Below are positions 35,662-44,589 of a stretch of 64,000 nt of DNA, in pieces. The stretch's first letter is position 1. Each line of letters opens with the position of its first letter. The stretch covers positions 62,001 through 126,000 of the forward strand of contig NZ_RAWM01000004.1 in the NCBI RefSeq assembly GCF_003668875.1, written 5' to 3'. The notes under the pieces are model-generated. The model searched no databases, was not told where the DNA came from, and saw only the letters and a program-made list of their open reading frames with translations. The position numbers and the translations under genes are program-made. This stretch comes from Corallococcus interemptor. GTDB lineage: Bacteria; Myxococcota; Myxococcia; Myxococcales; Myxococcaceae.

Positions 35662-36837
35662 TTACGGAGGACACGGCCGGTCGAAGTACAGCGTCAGTTT
35701 GGGCCGGTAGACGTCCTGGCCGTGGTAGGGCGAGTAGAACTCGACGCCGTCCGACGAGTCGCTGCGCAATCCCAGCTCCAGCCTGAACCCCGTGCCATTC
35801 GTGCCCAGCGTTCCGCTGCGACCTCGCACCAGGTCCGTCACGTCCATCAACATGCGGGTGGAGGGAGGCACTTCGCCAAGCTCCGCGATGGGAGTCGGTT
35901 CCAGTTGGGGCCTCGTGTTCCAGGTGCGGCTCTGGGGAGTCCAGGTCCCCGGCACCACGTTGTACAGTTTGGGTCCGTGTTTGGTGCCGTCATCGCGTGA
36001 GCGCAGGCCCAGCACCGCGCGTTTGATGTCGCGTCCACGCGGGTCGATGATGAAGCTGAGGAAGGTTTCACGCCCCACGTCCGCGTCCACCCACATCGAG
36101 GTCTGGCGGGACAGGCGCGAGTCGGGCGAGGACTCGGACACGTAGAACGCCCGGTCCGGGAGGTTGACCTCGTGGCTCTCCACGAGCGTGCCGGGGGTGC
36201 AGTTCGAGGGTTCCAGGTTGATGTAGAGGGTGGGCCACAGCGACTCCAGGGTGCTGTTGCGCGACACGAAGCTCGCGCCGTCGGAAGACCCCATTCCCAT
36301 TCCGAAGCTGTACAAGCCGTCCCCCTGCACCACCTCCGTGGCGTCCAGCTCCACCCAGGACTCGTCCTCGATGGGGAGGGGCGTATGGAGCACCGGGCCG
36401 CCGGAATACAGGGGACGGTTGGCCCAGGTGATGGTGGATTCGGTCCAGTCGTTGGACACGGGCCACGCGGCCAGCGTGCCCTCGGAGCCGGTGGTCGCAT
36501 ACACGCGCAGCTTCGCGTTGTTCACCGGGGCGCCCAGTACCCAGGTGTCGAAGAGCAGGAAGGACTCGGCCGCGGGCGAGGCGTCCGCGCGAAGCCGCGT
36601 GGTGTCGCCGTAGTTCGTATCCGCCGAGCTCGCGTCCGTCCGAGCATCAGCGCTCGCCCTCGTGTAGGCCGTCCCGCCCGGCGTCGCCGGATGGACCTCC
36701 TGCTCCTGGGACATTGGCGCCACCTCCTCGTCCGCGAGCTCCAGCTCGTCCGCCTCTTCCTCCTCCGGCCCACAACCCGTTCCCGCCACCAGCAGGAGCC
36801 CCAGCCCCGCCGCGCTTCCCACCGCCTTCAGCGACAT
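35662..36837 (-). CDS. DNRLRE-domain lipoprotein
   Basis: 391 residues from ATG 36837, with lipobox AGTGC (Cys22). Two DNRLRE/CBM96-type beta-sandwich domains follow. The first contains SADTNYGDTTRLRAD, SFLLFD and WPVSNDWTESTITWANRP. The second contains DRAFYVSESSPDS, RETFLSFI and TWTPQSRTWNTRP. The repeated DTWxxSxxTWxxRP-like pattern supports a duplication. These domains occur on cell-surface and polysaccharide-associated proteins. No catalytic domain is present; a surface adhesive role is inferred. Confidence 0.82.
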   Translation of the reverse strand: MSLKAVGSAAGLGLLLVAGTGCGPEEEEADELELADEEVAPMSQEQEVHPATPGGTAYTRASADARTDASSADTNYGDTTRLRADASPAAESFLLFDTWVLGAPVNNAKLRVYATTGSEGTLAAWPVSNDWTESTITWANRPLYSGGPVLHTPLPIEDESWVELDATEVVQGDGLYSFGMGMGSSDGASFVSRNSTLESLWPTLYINLEPSNCTPGTLVESHEVNLPDRAFYVSESSPDSRLSRQTSMWVDADVGRETFLSFIIDPRGRDIKRAVLGLRSRDDGTKHGPKLYNVVPGTWTPQSRTWNTRPQLEPTPIAELGEVPPSTRMLMDVTDLVRGRSGTLGTNGTGFRLELGLRSDSSDGVEFYSPYHGQDVYRPKLTLYFDRPCPP

Positions 36838-37044
36838 ACGCACCCCCAGGATGTACCCGCGCGAAGTGCATCCCGTATGCCCATGAAACAACGTCTCGGA
36901 CGTATCAGCGGGCGACAGTCGCGCGTTTTCCTGGGGAACTCCGGGTGTGTCCCAGGGCAGCCGTCCTCCCAGACAGGGGAAGGCGCCGGACGTGCCGCTG
37001 GCCTATGCTCCCGCCATCCTCCCCGCCGCGCCTCGAATCTCCCC

Positions 37045-38658
37045 ATGAGCCAAGACGCCACGCCCCCTGTCTCAGACAAACACGGTCCGCTCGGACCGCT
37101 CGCGCTGTGCCTGTCCGGCGGGGGTTACCGCGCCGCGGCGTTCCACCTGGGGACGCTGCGGTTCCTGGACACCGTTGGACTTCTGTCCGATGTCGTGGGG
37201 CTGTCCACGGTGTCCGGCGGCACGCTCACCGGCCTGGCCTGGGTGGTGAGCCAGGTGGATGGCAAGCCGTTCAAGGACTTCCACGAGTCGTTCTCCGCGT
37301 ATCTCTTGCGGACGAATGTGATTGCCGAGGCGCTGACGGGGCTGACCACCAACCGCGACCACGGCAGCCACGCGTGGGCCAGCCTCATCCGGTCCGCCGC
37401 GGACGTCTACGCCCGGCCCGACTTCCTGGGCGACCGGCGCTTCGGAGAGGTCCTGGACGCGAAGCAGGTCCAGTTCCAGGAGGCCATCTTCAACACCACC
37501 GAGTTCCACACCGGCCTGGACTTCCGCTTCCGGCGCAGCACGAACCCGGGCACCGTCCTGGGCAACAATGGCAACCGGATGCCGCGCCCGGTGGCCAGCC
37601 ACGCCCGGCTGGCGGACATCGCCGCCGCGTCGTCGTGCTTCCCGGGCGGCTTCGAACCGCTGGTGTTCCCGCAGCAGTTCCACTGGCCCCAGGACTATCC
37701 GCTCGACACCGCGCTGGCGGCCCTGGGCCCGGGCTTCCAGAACGGGCTGCCGCTGATGGACGGTGGCATCTACGACAACCAGGGCATCGACAGCCTGTTG
37801 CTCGCGTTCAACCGCGCGGATCCGCCGCCCACGCTGGTCATCTGCGACGTCAGCGTCCAGGCCCCGGAGATGTACAACGTCCCGGAGAACCCGACGAAGC
37901 GCGGCTGGGTGACGCTGAACGGCGTGTCCTGGATGGCCTACGGCCTCTTCTTCCTCACCCTGCTCACCGCCGGCATCCTCGCGTGGCGCGGATTCGAGAC
38001 CGCCGTCGAGGGCGCCTGGGCCCCCCGGGACTACTTCCTCTATCTCGTTCCCGGCGTGCTGGCCGCGTCGGTGGCGACGGCGCTGGTCTGGGTGCGCGCC
38101 CGCCTGGAGGACGTCATGGGCCTGCTCAAGCGGCAGATGGACCTGGACGTCTGGCCTTCGTTCAAGAAGCTCACGGTGCTGGAGTTCGCGCAGATGCTGG
38201 TGCTGCGCGCGACGTCGATGCTGGCGCTGACGTCCCAGGTGTTCATGAAGCGGGTGCGAGGACTCGTGTTCGGCAAGGTGTATGGGGATTCGCGGTTCAA
38301 GGACCGGCGCATCTCCAACCTCATCGCCGCGCTCACGGTGGACCGGCCCAACCTCTTCGCGAAGCACCCGTGGCTCAAGCCCGGCGCGCACCTGACGGCC
38401 CTTGGCGCCCAGGCGTGTCAGATGCCCACCACGCTCTGGTTCACGAGCAAGACCCAGTTCGTCATCGTGGAGGCCGCGGGCCAGGCCACCATCTGCTACG
38501 TGCTGCTGCGCCACCTCATCGAGCACCACGCCGGGCAGTACGAGGCGCCGGGCCAGCCGCTCCATGACCTGTACGAGCGCCTGCGCAAGGAGTGGACGGT
38601 GTTCAACCAGCCCGGCTTCCCTCCCATGAGCGAGCAGTCCCAGGCGGCGGTCGTGTAG
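37045..38658 (+). CDS. Patatin-like phospholipase with two membrane helices
   Basis: 537 residues. The oxyanion motif SGGGYRA (24-30), the nucleophile Ser57 in TVSGG, and Asp239 in MDGGIYDN give the patatin Ser-Asp dyad. After the catalytic domain, two transmembrane helices lie at about 297-315 (YGLFFLTLLTAGILA) and about 327-348 (FLYLVPGVLAASVATALVWV). A further 190-residue cytoplasmic C-terminal region follows. Patatins hydrolyse lipid acyl groups; the helices would hold this one at the membrane. It is divergent from the DNRLRE lipoprotein, with a 207-base gap between. Confidence 0.87.
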   Translation: MSQDATPPVSDKHGPLGPLALCLSGGGYRAAAFHLGTLRFLDTVGLLSDVVGLSTVSGGTLTGLAWVVSQVDGKPFKDFHESFSAYLLRTNVIAEALTGLTTNRDHGSHAWASLIRSAADVYARPDFLGDRRFGEVLDAKQVQFQEAIFNTTEFHTGLDFRFRRSTNPGTVLGNNGNRMPRPVASHARLADIAAASSCFPGGFEPLVFPQQFHWPQDYPLDTALAALGPGFQNGLPLMDGGIYDNQGIDSLLLAFNRADPPPTLVICDVSVQAPEMYNVPENPTKRGWVTLNGVSWMAYGLFFLTLLTAGILAWRGFETAVEGAWAPRDYFLYLVPGVLAASVATALVWVRARLEDVMGLLKRQMDLDVWPSFKKLTVLEFAQMLVLRATSMLALTSQVFMKRVRGLVFGKVYGDSRFKDRRISNLIAALTVDRPNLFAKHPWLKPGAHLTALGAQACQMPTTLWFTSKTQFVIVEAAGQATICYVLLRHLIEHHAGQYEAPGQPLHDLYERLRKEWTVFNQPGFPPMSEQSQAAVV

Positions 38659-38706
38659 GCCAATAGGTCGAGCGAGGCTGGCTGTTGGGTCAGCATGGCA
38701 CCGCCT

Positions 38707-39408
38707 TCAGCGGACCGGCACCTCGCGGAACTCGACATCGCTGGCGCCCAGCTTGGCCACCACGGCGGCGAAGCGCTCGGACACCACCAGCACCCCCGTT
38801 CCCCATATGCGAAACACGTCGGCCGATGGCAGGGTGGCCGCGTCCAGTGTCCATTCGGTGGACAGGTTGAAGCCTCCCGGGTGGCCGCAGACGTCGCAGG
38901 ACGGGCTGCTCGGCGTCACCGAAGCGTGGTGAGCGCGGCCAACAGGCCGTGCCTCCACCTCGTACATCTGTCCCCCACTCCCCTGGAGTTCTGCCGGCAC
39001 CAGGTGCAGGCCCTGCAGCTGCAGGCCGAACAGTGCTGCCCGCGCGTCCTCGCGCACGAGCAGCTGCCAGCCAGGCCAGGCCGTCACCGGTCCGAAGTCG
39101 CCGGAGGCTGTGCCCCGAAGCGGCCCGAATTCGCCCCCTGGCGTCAGCTCCTGGTCCGCCGCCAAGAAGGGCGCGACCCCGGCTGCCATGCGCCTGTACT
39201 CGGCGAGGCTCCTTGGCCAGCACGTCTCCTCGAGCTCCTTCGCAAGCGCTCCCGTCCCGCTCAAGTCCACCGTCGGGTACGCGCCCGAGTCCGCCCAAGT
39301 GCCGCACTGCGGACAGTCCACCCCAGGGAGGACCCAGCGATGCTCGGCGTCATAGCGCCCGCTCCACCTCCATGGCCCCTTTGACGCACGCGCCTTGTAG
39401 TACCGCAT
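38707..39408 (-). CDS. SitI6-type double-CXXCG immunity protein
   Basis: 233 residues with the two diagnostic CXXCG motifs: CPQCG near residue 32 and CDVCG about 50 residues before the C-terminus, in the family's typical layout (GVDCPQCGTW, LSGTGALAKELEE, FRIWGTGVLVVSERF). In Myxococcus, SitI6 proteins protect cells from SitA6 toxins passed between kin by outer-membrane exchange. The start (39408) overlaps the stop of the toxin-like frame, as expected of a toxin-immunity pair. It appears intact although the toxin reading frame is broken. Confidence 0.85.
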   Translation of the reverse strand: MRYYKARASKGPWRWSGRYDAEHRWVLPGVDCPQCGTWADSGAYPTVDLSGTGALAKELEETCWPRSLAEYRRMAAGVAPFLAADQELTPGGEFGPLRGTASGDFGPVTAWPGWQLLVREDARAALFGLQLQGLHLVPAELQGSGGQMYEVEARPVGRAHHASVTPSSPSCDVCGHPGGFNLSTEWTLDAATLPSADVFRIWGTGVLVVSERFAAVVAKLGASDVEFREVPVR

Positions 39409-39784
39409 CAGTCCTCCCTCACGGGCTGGGGGCTCAGGTCAACGGTTTGCCAGTACGTCATGGTCAGGCCGAAGAGGCCGTACTTCTGAATCATGGCCGA
39501 CGCCTGCTCGAAGTACTCCACTTGCCGGGCGCGGTCCCGTTTCAGCTGAAGCCATTCCTCCCACTCTTGATTCCACGGCCCGCCCGCCTCGCCGCGGTGA
39601 ATCTTGTGATGCAGCTCCGCATCAATGGCGATGACCCACTGATGGACGTCGATGCCCCGGCGCGCGAATCGCTTCTCGAATGCCTGTGGGAAGATGTGGT
39701 GGCGCTCCTTCGGGCGCCGCGCCCACTCCTCCGGCGGACCGACGCGCAACCCACCACCACAAGCAGTCCAAGCACCCAACGCAT
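39408..39784 (-). pseudogene. SitA6-like toxin lipoprotein with an apparent frameshift
   Basis: The gene opens at ATG 39784 with MRWVLGLLVVVGCAS, a lipoprotein signal peptide with lipobox VVVGC. Shortly after the Cys the frame leaves the toxin. From 39737 another frame gives PPEEWARRPKERHHIFPQAF, ELHHKIHRGEAGGPWNQEWEEW and GLFGLTMTYWQTVDL, which match the C-terminal HNH-like region of SitA6/TIGR02269 lipoproteins as I recall them. One missing base in the C-run near 39737 would restore a single frame of about 125 residues. It is either a real inactivating frameshift or a sequencing error. The paired immunity gene follows directly. Confidence 0.72.
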
Positions 39785-39991
39785 ACGGCCTCCCGCGTTG
39801 CTGCGTCGCTGGACTGTGAATGCTCCCTGTTTCCCTGGCGTCGCGGAGTCGTCCGCGAGGGCACCGCGGCTTCAGGTCCGCAACACCTGGCGCCGTCTTT
39901 CCGTTAGCGCCCCAGGAGCGGATGCCTCGGGTTCTGCGTGCATTGGTGGATGCCATGAGTAGGATTCGGGCAGCCCCCGCCCGGAGCCCCC

Positions 39992-40393
39992 ATGACCTCC
40001 CCCACCGACACGCAGGACCCGTACGAGCGCATCTACCGCGTCTGCGAACAGGTGCCGTCCGGGCAGGTGGCGACGTACGGAGACATCGCCACCATCGTCG
40101 GCGGCGCCTGCGATGCGCGCACCGTGGGCCATGCAATGGCGGCGCTGGGGTCGCGCGCGGCGACGGTGCCCTGGCAGCGCATCATCAACCGCACGGGAGG
40201 CATCAGCACCTCCGGCCACCGTCAGCGTGAGCTGCTGGAGGCAGAGGGCGTCGCCTTCGACGACGCGGGCCACGTCCGCATGGACGCGCATCACTGGAAG
40301 GGCCCGAGCGAGGCCTGGGCCCGCGCCCACGGCTTCAGCGTGCTGCCGCCCCGGGACGCACCCGCGCCCTCCGCGCAGCTCACGCTCTTCTAG
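39992..40393 (+). CDS. atl: Alkyltransferase-like protein (ATL)
   Basis: 133 residues resembling the DNA-binding domain of O6-methylguanine methyltransferase: VPSGQVATYGDIA, ARTVGHAMAAL and PWQRIINRTGG. The methyl-accepting Cys of the PCHR motif is Trp61 here, which defines ATL proteins. ATLs bind and flag O6-alkylguanine for nucleotide excision repair and have no transfer activity. The start ATG 39992 follows a 200-base gap without visible genes. Confidence 0.9.
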   Translation: MTSPTDTQDPYERIYRVCEQVPSGQVATYGDIATIVGGACDARTVGHAMAALGSRAATVPWQRIINRTGGISTSGHRQRELLEAEGVAFDDAGHVRMDAHHWKGPSEAWARAHGFSVLPPRDAPAPSAQLTLF

Positions 40394-40514
40394 CGCCCAC
40401 GGAGCGTCCGGGCGGCCGGGCACGAGGGAACAGCGCTCGCCAGGCCGTCTGCTTTTCACGGCGGAACAAAGACGGCAGCCTCGGGTCCCAGCTCACTCCT
40501 TGGACCTCCGACGA

Positions 40515-41060
40515 ATGTCCTCTCCCCTGCTCCGCTGGGGCCTCGTGCTCCTGGTCTGTCTCCTGGCCCCCGTGGGGTTCGCGAAGGAAGTGAAGGTCCG
40601 CAAGGCCAAGGCGAAGGGCCCGCGGCTGGTGCGGATCCACAGCGGCCACCGGCTCCATCGGGACGCGGCGGCGGCCTTCGAGCGCATGGCGGCCGAGGCG
40701 CGCACGGCGGGTCAGCCCCTGCTCGTCACCAGCGGGTGGCGTTCGTATCAGCAGCAGCGCTTCCTGTGGCGCCGCTACCGCAAGGGGCTGGGGCCCAAGG
40801 CGGCGCGGCCGGGCCGCTCCAATCACAACCGTGGGCTCGCGGTGGACCTTGTTGTCGGCAGCGAGGAAGCGTCCCCCACGTATGATTGGCTCGCGGGCAA
40901 TGCCTGCCGCTTCGGCTTCCGCCGCACCGTGGCCTCGGAGCCGTGGCACTGGGAGTTCCGGCCGAAGAGCACCCTCGCGCCCGACGACGGCGTGGACTGC
41001 CTGGGCCGCCCCCTGGACGTCGAGCCCACGCCCGCCGTGGTCCGCCAGGACGCGAGCTAG
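40515..41060 (+). CDS. VanY/M15-family D-Ala-D-Ala carboxypeptidase, exported
   Basis: 181 residues with a Sec signal peptide (LRWGLVLLVCLLAPVGFA). The zinc peptidase M15 motifs are present: SGWRSYQQQRFLW, SNHNRGLAVDL (His and Asp ligands) and EPWHWEF (Glu base and His ligand). It trims peptidoglycan stem peptides in the periplasm. It lies 121 bases after atl on the same strand and ends 9 bases before the convergent histidine kinase gene. Confidence 0.9.
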   Translation: MSSPLLRWGLVLLVCLLAPVGFAKEVKVRKAKAKGPRLVRIHSGHRLHRDAAAAFERMAAEARTAGQPLLVTSGWRSYQQQRFLWRRYRKGLGPKAARPGRSNHNRGLAVDLVVGSEEASPTYDWLAGNACRFGFRRTVASEPWHWEFRPKSTLAPDDGVDCLGRPLDVEPTPAVVRQDAS

Positions 41061-41069
41061 GCGAAGCCC

Positions 41070-43118
41070 TCAGTGGGACGGGCGGGGCGGCAGCTCCACG
41101 ATGAACTTCGCGCCGTGCCCCGGCTCGCTCTCCACGCGGATGCTTCCGCCGTGCGCTTCGATGATCCGCCGCGTGATGAAGAGCCCCAGGCCGAGCCCTC
41201 CGTAGTTGCGCGAGGAGGCGCGCTCGAAGCGCTCGAAGATGCGGGCCTGGGATTCGATGGGAATGCCCATGCCGTGGTCCGTCACGATGAGCCGTGCCAT
41301 TCCGTCGTGGCTCGTCACCTCCATCCGGATGGGGCTCCCCGCGCCGTACTTCATCGCGTTGGTGAGCAGGTTGAGCATGACCTGCTCCATCCGCAGCCGG
41401 TCCCAGTGCCCCCACACCGGCTCGCGGCTCACCAGCTCGAACTCGCAGCCCGCCTTGTGGAACTGCTCCGCGACGTGGCCCGCGACGTGACTCGCCACCG
41501 CCACCAGGTCCATGTCCTCCAGGCGCAGGTCCAACCGCTTCTCGTTGATGCGGGAGACGTCGAGCAGGTGGTCCGCCAGGTGCGCCAGCCGCTGGAGCTG
41601 CTCCTTGAAGACCTCCAGCATCTTCGACATCCGCTCCTTGGACAGGGGGCGCGAGCCCATGAGGTTGGACTCCAGCTGCTGCAGGCGCAGCCGCATGGAG
41701 GTCAGCGGGGTCTTCAGCTCATGCGACGCGATGGACAGGAACTCGTCCCGCGCGCGGATGGACTCCTGCGCCGAGCAATAGAGCTGGGCGTTGTCGATGG
41801 AGAAGGCCGCCCGACGCCCGAGCTCCTCCATCAGGGCCAGCTCATCCGGCGCGAACGCGCGCCCCGGCTCGGAGGAGAGGAGGTACAGCACCCCCAGCGT
41901 GCGGCCTCGCGCCTGGAGCGGCACACCGAGCGAAGGCCGCCCCTGGAGCGACCTCACCTCCGCCCACCGGACCTCCGCCAGTGCCTCGGCGTCCAGCAGC
42001 CCCTGTGATGCGTCCGAGGCCTCCGGCCTGCCGGTGGCCAGCACCCGGGACGGACCATGCGGAGCCTCCGGGCGCGGAGGGTGGAGCCGCAGGAACTCCC
42101 GCACGCTGGCGCCGCGGGCTGGCGAACGGTCCGCCACCGCCACGGGCCGCAGCACCACGCTGTCCGTCCTCAAGAAGAAGACACACAGGTCCGCCATGAG
42201 CGGCACGGCCAGCTTCGCGACGCGCTGGAGCGTCGTCTCCGGATCCAACGACGCCACCAGCTCGCGGCTCGCCTCGGCCAGGAACCGCTGGGACGCCTCC
42301 ATCCGCTTGCGCTCGGTCACGTCGGTGAGCACCGCGAGCGAGCGGACCATCTGGCCCGCGTCATCCCGCTCCACGATGGCGGACAGGAGGACGTCCATCA
42401 CCTGCCCGTTCTTCTTCACGACCTGGTACGGCACGTCCCGGGACCAGCCGGTCTTGAAGTACTCGGGGAGGACGACCTCGCGGGCGTACCGCTGGGACTC
42501 CGGCGTCAGGAACTCCACCGACTCGCGCCCGAGCACCTCGCCGCGCTCGTAGCCCATCGTGTCCAACCAGTAATCACTGACGCTGATGAGCCGTCCGTGC
42601 GTATCAATGGAGTGCATCATCACGGGCGTGCTGTTGTAGAGCGACCGGTACTTCGTGGCGCCCTCCCGCGCCGCGTCCTCGGCCCGCTTGAGGTCGGTGA
42701 CGTCGCTGACGACGGACACACCGCCGCGCACCCGGCCAATCTCGTCACGGACAGGACTGGAGCTGACGTGCAGCCAGGTCCCCGCCGGCCGCTCTGCGTT
42801 GCGCAGGAAGACCGCCGCGCGGCTGATGGATTCGCCTTTCAGGGCCCGGCTCATGGGCAGCTGGTCGGACGGATAGAGCGTGACCTGGTCCGGCAGGTGG
42901 AGCCCGTAGTGCGCCGGCCACCGGCTGACGGGCTCGTCGGTGGCTCCCATGCCCAGGATGGACTCCGCCTTCGGGTTGATGAACACCAGGTGCTGGAACT
43001 CATCCGCCACCAGCAGCCCCTCACCCATGCTGGCGAGCACGGCATCCAGCAGAAGGCTGTGCCCTGGCGGCGGGGCCCGCTGGGGCTGAGGCGTAGGGCT
43101 GTCGTGCAGGCGGTCCAT
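41070..43118 (-). CDS. Soluble PAS-PAS-GAF sensor histidine kinase
   Basis: 682 residues from ATG 43118; an upstream ATG at 43220 would add 34 poorly structured residues. The order is: PAS (LLDAVLASMGEGLLVADEFQ), PAS with PAC (YRSLYNSTPVMMHSIDTHGR ... DVTERKRMEASQRFL), GAF, then HisKA with the phospho-acceptor His in ASHELKTPL. The HATPase has N box NLLTNAMKYG, DHGMGIP and GLGLGLFI. No membrane helix, so it senses inside the cell. No response-regulator gene lies beside it; it is an orphan kinase. Confidence 0.92.
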   Translation of the reverse strand: MDRLHDSPTPQPQRAPPPGHSLLLDAVLASMGEGLLVADEFQHLVFINPKAESILGMGATDEPVSRWPAHYGLHLPDQVTLYPSDQLPMSRALKGESISRAAVFLRNAERPAGTWLHVSSSPVRDEIGRVRGGVSVVSDVTDLKRAEDAAREGATKYRSLYNSTPVMMHSIDTHGRLISVSDYWLDTMGYERGEVLGRESVEFLTPESQRYAREVVLPEYFKTGWSRDVPYQVVKKNGQVMDVLLSAIVERDDAGQMVRSLAVLTDVTERKRMEASQRFLAEASRELVASLDPETTLQRVAKLAVPLMADLCVFFLRTDSVVLRPVAVADRSPARGASVREFLRLHPPRPEAPHGPSRVLATGRPEASDASQGLLDAEALAEVRWAEVRSLQGRPSLGVPLQARGRTLGVLYLLSSEPGRAFAPDELALMEELGRRAAFSIDNAQLYCSAQESIRARDEFLSIASHELKTPLTSMRLRLQQLESNLMGSRPLSKERMSKMLEVFKEQLQRLAHLADHLLDVSRINEKRLDLRLEDMDLVAVASHVAGHVAEQFHKAGCEFELVSREPVWGHWDRLRMEQVMLNLLTNAMKYGAGSPIRMEVTSHDGMARLIVTDHGMGIPIESQARIFERFERASSRNYGGLGLGLFITRRIIEAHGGSIRVESEPGHGAKFIVELPPRPSH

Positions 43119-43296
43119 GGAACGCGCGAAGGGGAACGGACTTCTTCCTTCAACGATGGGGGCTCGCCCGCCCATGCGCCAGACACAGCCTCCCGAGGAG
43201 CGGAGCGCTGACTCCTCCATCCAGTCGATGCGCGTCCGTGGCTGCCGTTGGGGGCCGAGCGTGAGCCTGCCGCGCCGTTCGCGGCGCTGACGCCCG

Positions 43297-44508
43297 TCAG
43301 TCTCCGAGCGCTTCGAGCAGGGCCGCCCGGAGCGCCTTCCGGTTCTCCGGGAAGCGCTGGTTGGGATAGGGACGCGCGCCGCTCAGGATGTCCGCGTACT
43401 GCTGATACATGGGGTCGGAGCGCGCGGGCTCCTGCTGGTAGAAGGCGCGGTTGGCCTGGAGCAGGTAGCGGGGCCGGGTGCCCTGGGGGGCGTCCTTGCT
43501 GAACGCGATGAGGCTGCGCGTCTCCGGGGTCTGCATGAACGACGTGAAGGCCCGGGCATCCTCCGCGCACGTCCCGGTGCAGTTCGCGTTGACCACCAGC
43601 GCATCCACGAAGACCGCCGGAGCCGAGCCCGCGCCCAGCGGCACGGAGACGACCTCCGGCAGCGGCATCGTGGGCTGGGCCTGGAGGATGTAGAACAGGC
43701 GCTCGGTGTAGCCCATGAACCCGTTGGCCTGCTCCTTCGCGAAGGCCTCCTCCGCCACCGTGTTGTCCGCGTAGCTGCCATCCAGACACGGGTTGACGCC
43801 CGCCTCCAGCGAGCAGCTGTCGACGACCTCCGAGAGCGCGCTCACCGTCGGCGGATCGAGCGGCAGGGAGATGGCGCTCGCGAGCGCATCCCCCGGGTGC
43901 GTATCCAGCCAGGCATCCAGGTACGTGGAAGGCAGCGTCCAGCTGCTGTCGAAGTTCGTCGCCAGCGGGCGCTTGCCGGGAGCCGCCTCGCGGAGGATGC
44001 GCACCAGCGAGGTGCTGTCGGTGGCGGACCGGACGGCCGAGGTCCGCGAGTAGACGACGTAGGTGCACAGATAGGTGGGCACGCCGTAGTTCGCGCCGTC
44101 AATGCGGACGGCCTCTTCCGCCGCCGGATGCATGACGCCCGGCTCCAGCGTGACGGGCTGGATCCACCCCTTCGCCGCGAGCGAGCCGAGCACCAGCGTG
44201 TCCACCTCCACCACCTGGGCGGCCTCGGCCTGCGCGCCCAGGAGCCGGTTGAGCTTTCCGCCGTCGTCCAGATCATAGACATCCTGGTTGAGGTCAAACA
44301 CGACATCCAGGTCGATGTCCGGATGGGCCTGCTCGAAGTCCGCCTCCAATCGCTGCTCCAGGCTGGCGAAGCTGTCTCCCGCGGAGTCGGGGATGTATGG
44401 GAACAGGACTGCCTTCAGCGGACGCCTGGGCGTGGGGTCAGGGTCGGTGGAATCCGAGCACGCACTCAGGACCAGGACGGCGGGGCAGATCAGGGCTTTC
44501 CAACTCAT
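43297..44508 (-). CDS. Thiaminase I (thiamine pyridinylase), lipoprotein
   Basis: 403 residues with lipobox LVLSAC (Cys17). The mature region opens with LKAVLFPYIPD and has a periplasmic-binding-protein-like fold pattern, as in Bacillus thiaminase I. The two catalytic residues known from that enzyme are conserved in context: Cys148 in GVPTYLCTY (nucleophile) and Glu269 in FMGYTER (base). The enzyme breaks thiamine by swapping its thiazole for another base. A lipid-anchored version could destroy or scavenge thiamine outside the cell. No thiamine biosynthesis genes are adjacent. A plain solute-binding protein is the alternative, but such proteins lack these residues. Confidence 0.82.
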   Translation of the reverse strand: MSWKALICPAVLVLSACSDSTDPDPTPRRPLKAVLFPYIPDSAGDSFASLEQRLEADFEQAHPDIDLDVVFDLNQDVYDLDDGGKLNRLLGAQAEAAQVVEVDTLVLGSLAAKGWIQPVTLEPGVMHPAAEEAVRIDGANYGVPTYLCTYVVYSRTSAVRSATDSTSLVRILREAAPGKRPLATNFDSSWTLPSTYLDAWLDTHPGDALASAISLPLDPPTVSALSEVVDSCSLEAGVNPCLDGSYADNTVAEEAFAKEQANGFMGYTERLFYILQAQPTMPLPEVVSVPLGAGSAPAVFVDALVVNANCTGTCAEDARAFTSFMQTPETRSLIAFSKDAPQGTRPRYLLQANRAFYQQEPARSDPMYQQYADILSGARPYPNQRFPENRKALRAALLEALGD

Positions 44509-44589
44509 GACGGGGACCTCTCCAGGAAGGGACGCCCGCGGGTGCGCGAGCGATCTGGCGAGGAATGATTACCCGGCAATCCGAGAGCA

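Noticed and set aside
39785-39991. Possible extra gene between the SitA6-like toxin and atl
   Set aside because: Open frames here lack plausible starts and run into the neighbouring genes; it looks like a promoter gap.
43297-44508. Calling the thiaminase gene an ABC solute-binding protein
   Set aside because: The fold pattern is similar and it is a lipoprotein, but the conserved Cys148 and Glu269 match the catalytic pair of thiaminase I and no transporter genes are adjacent.
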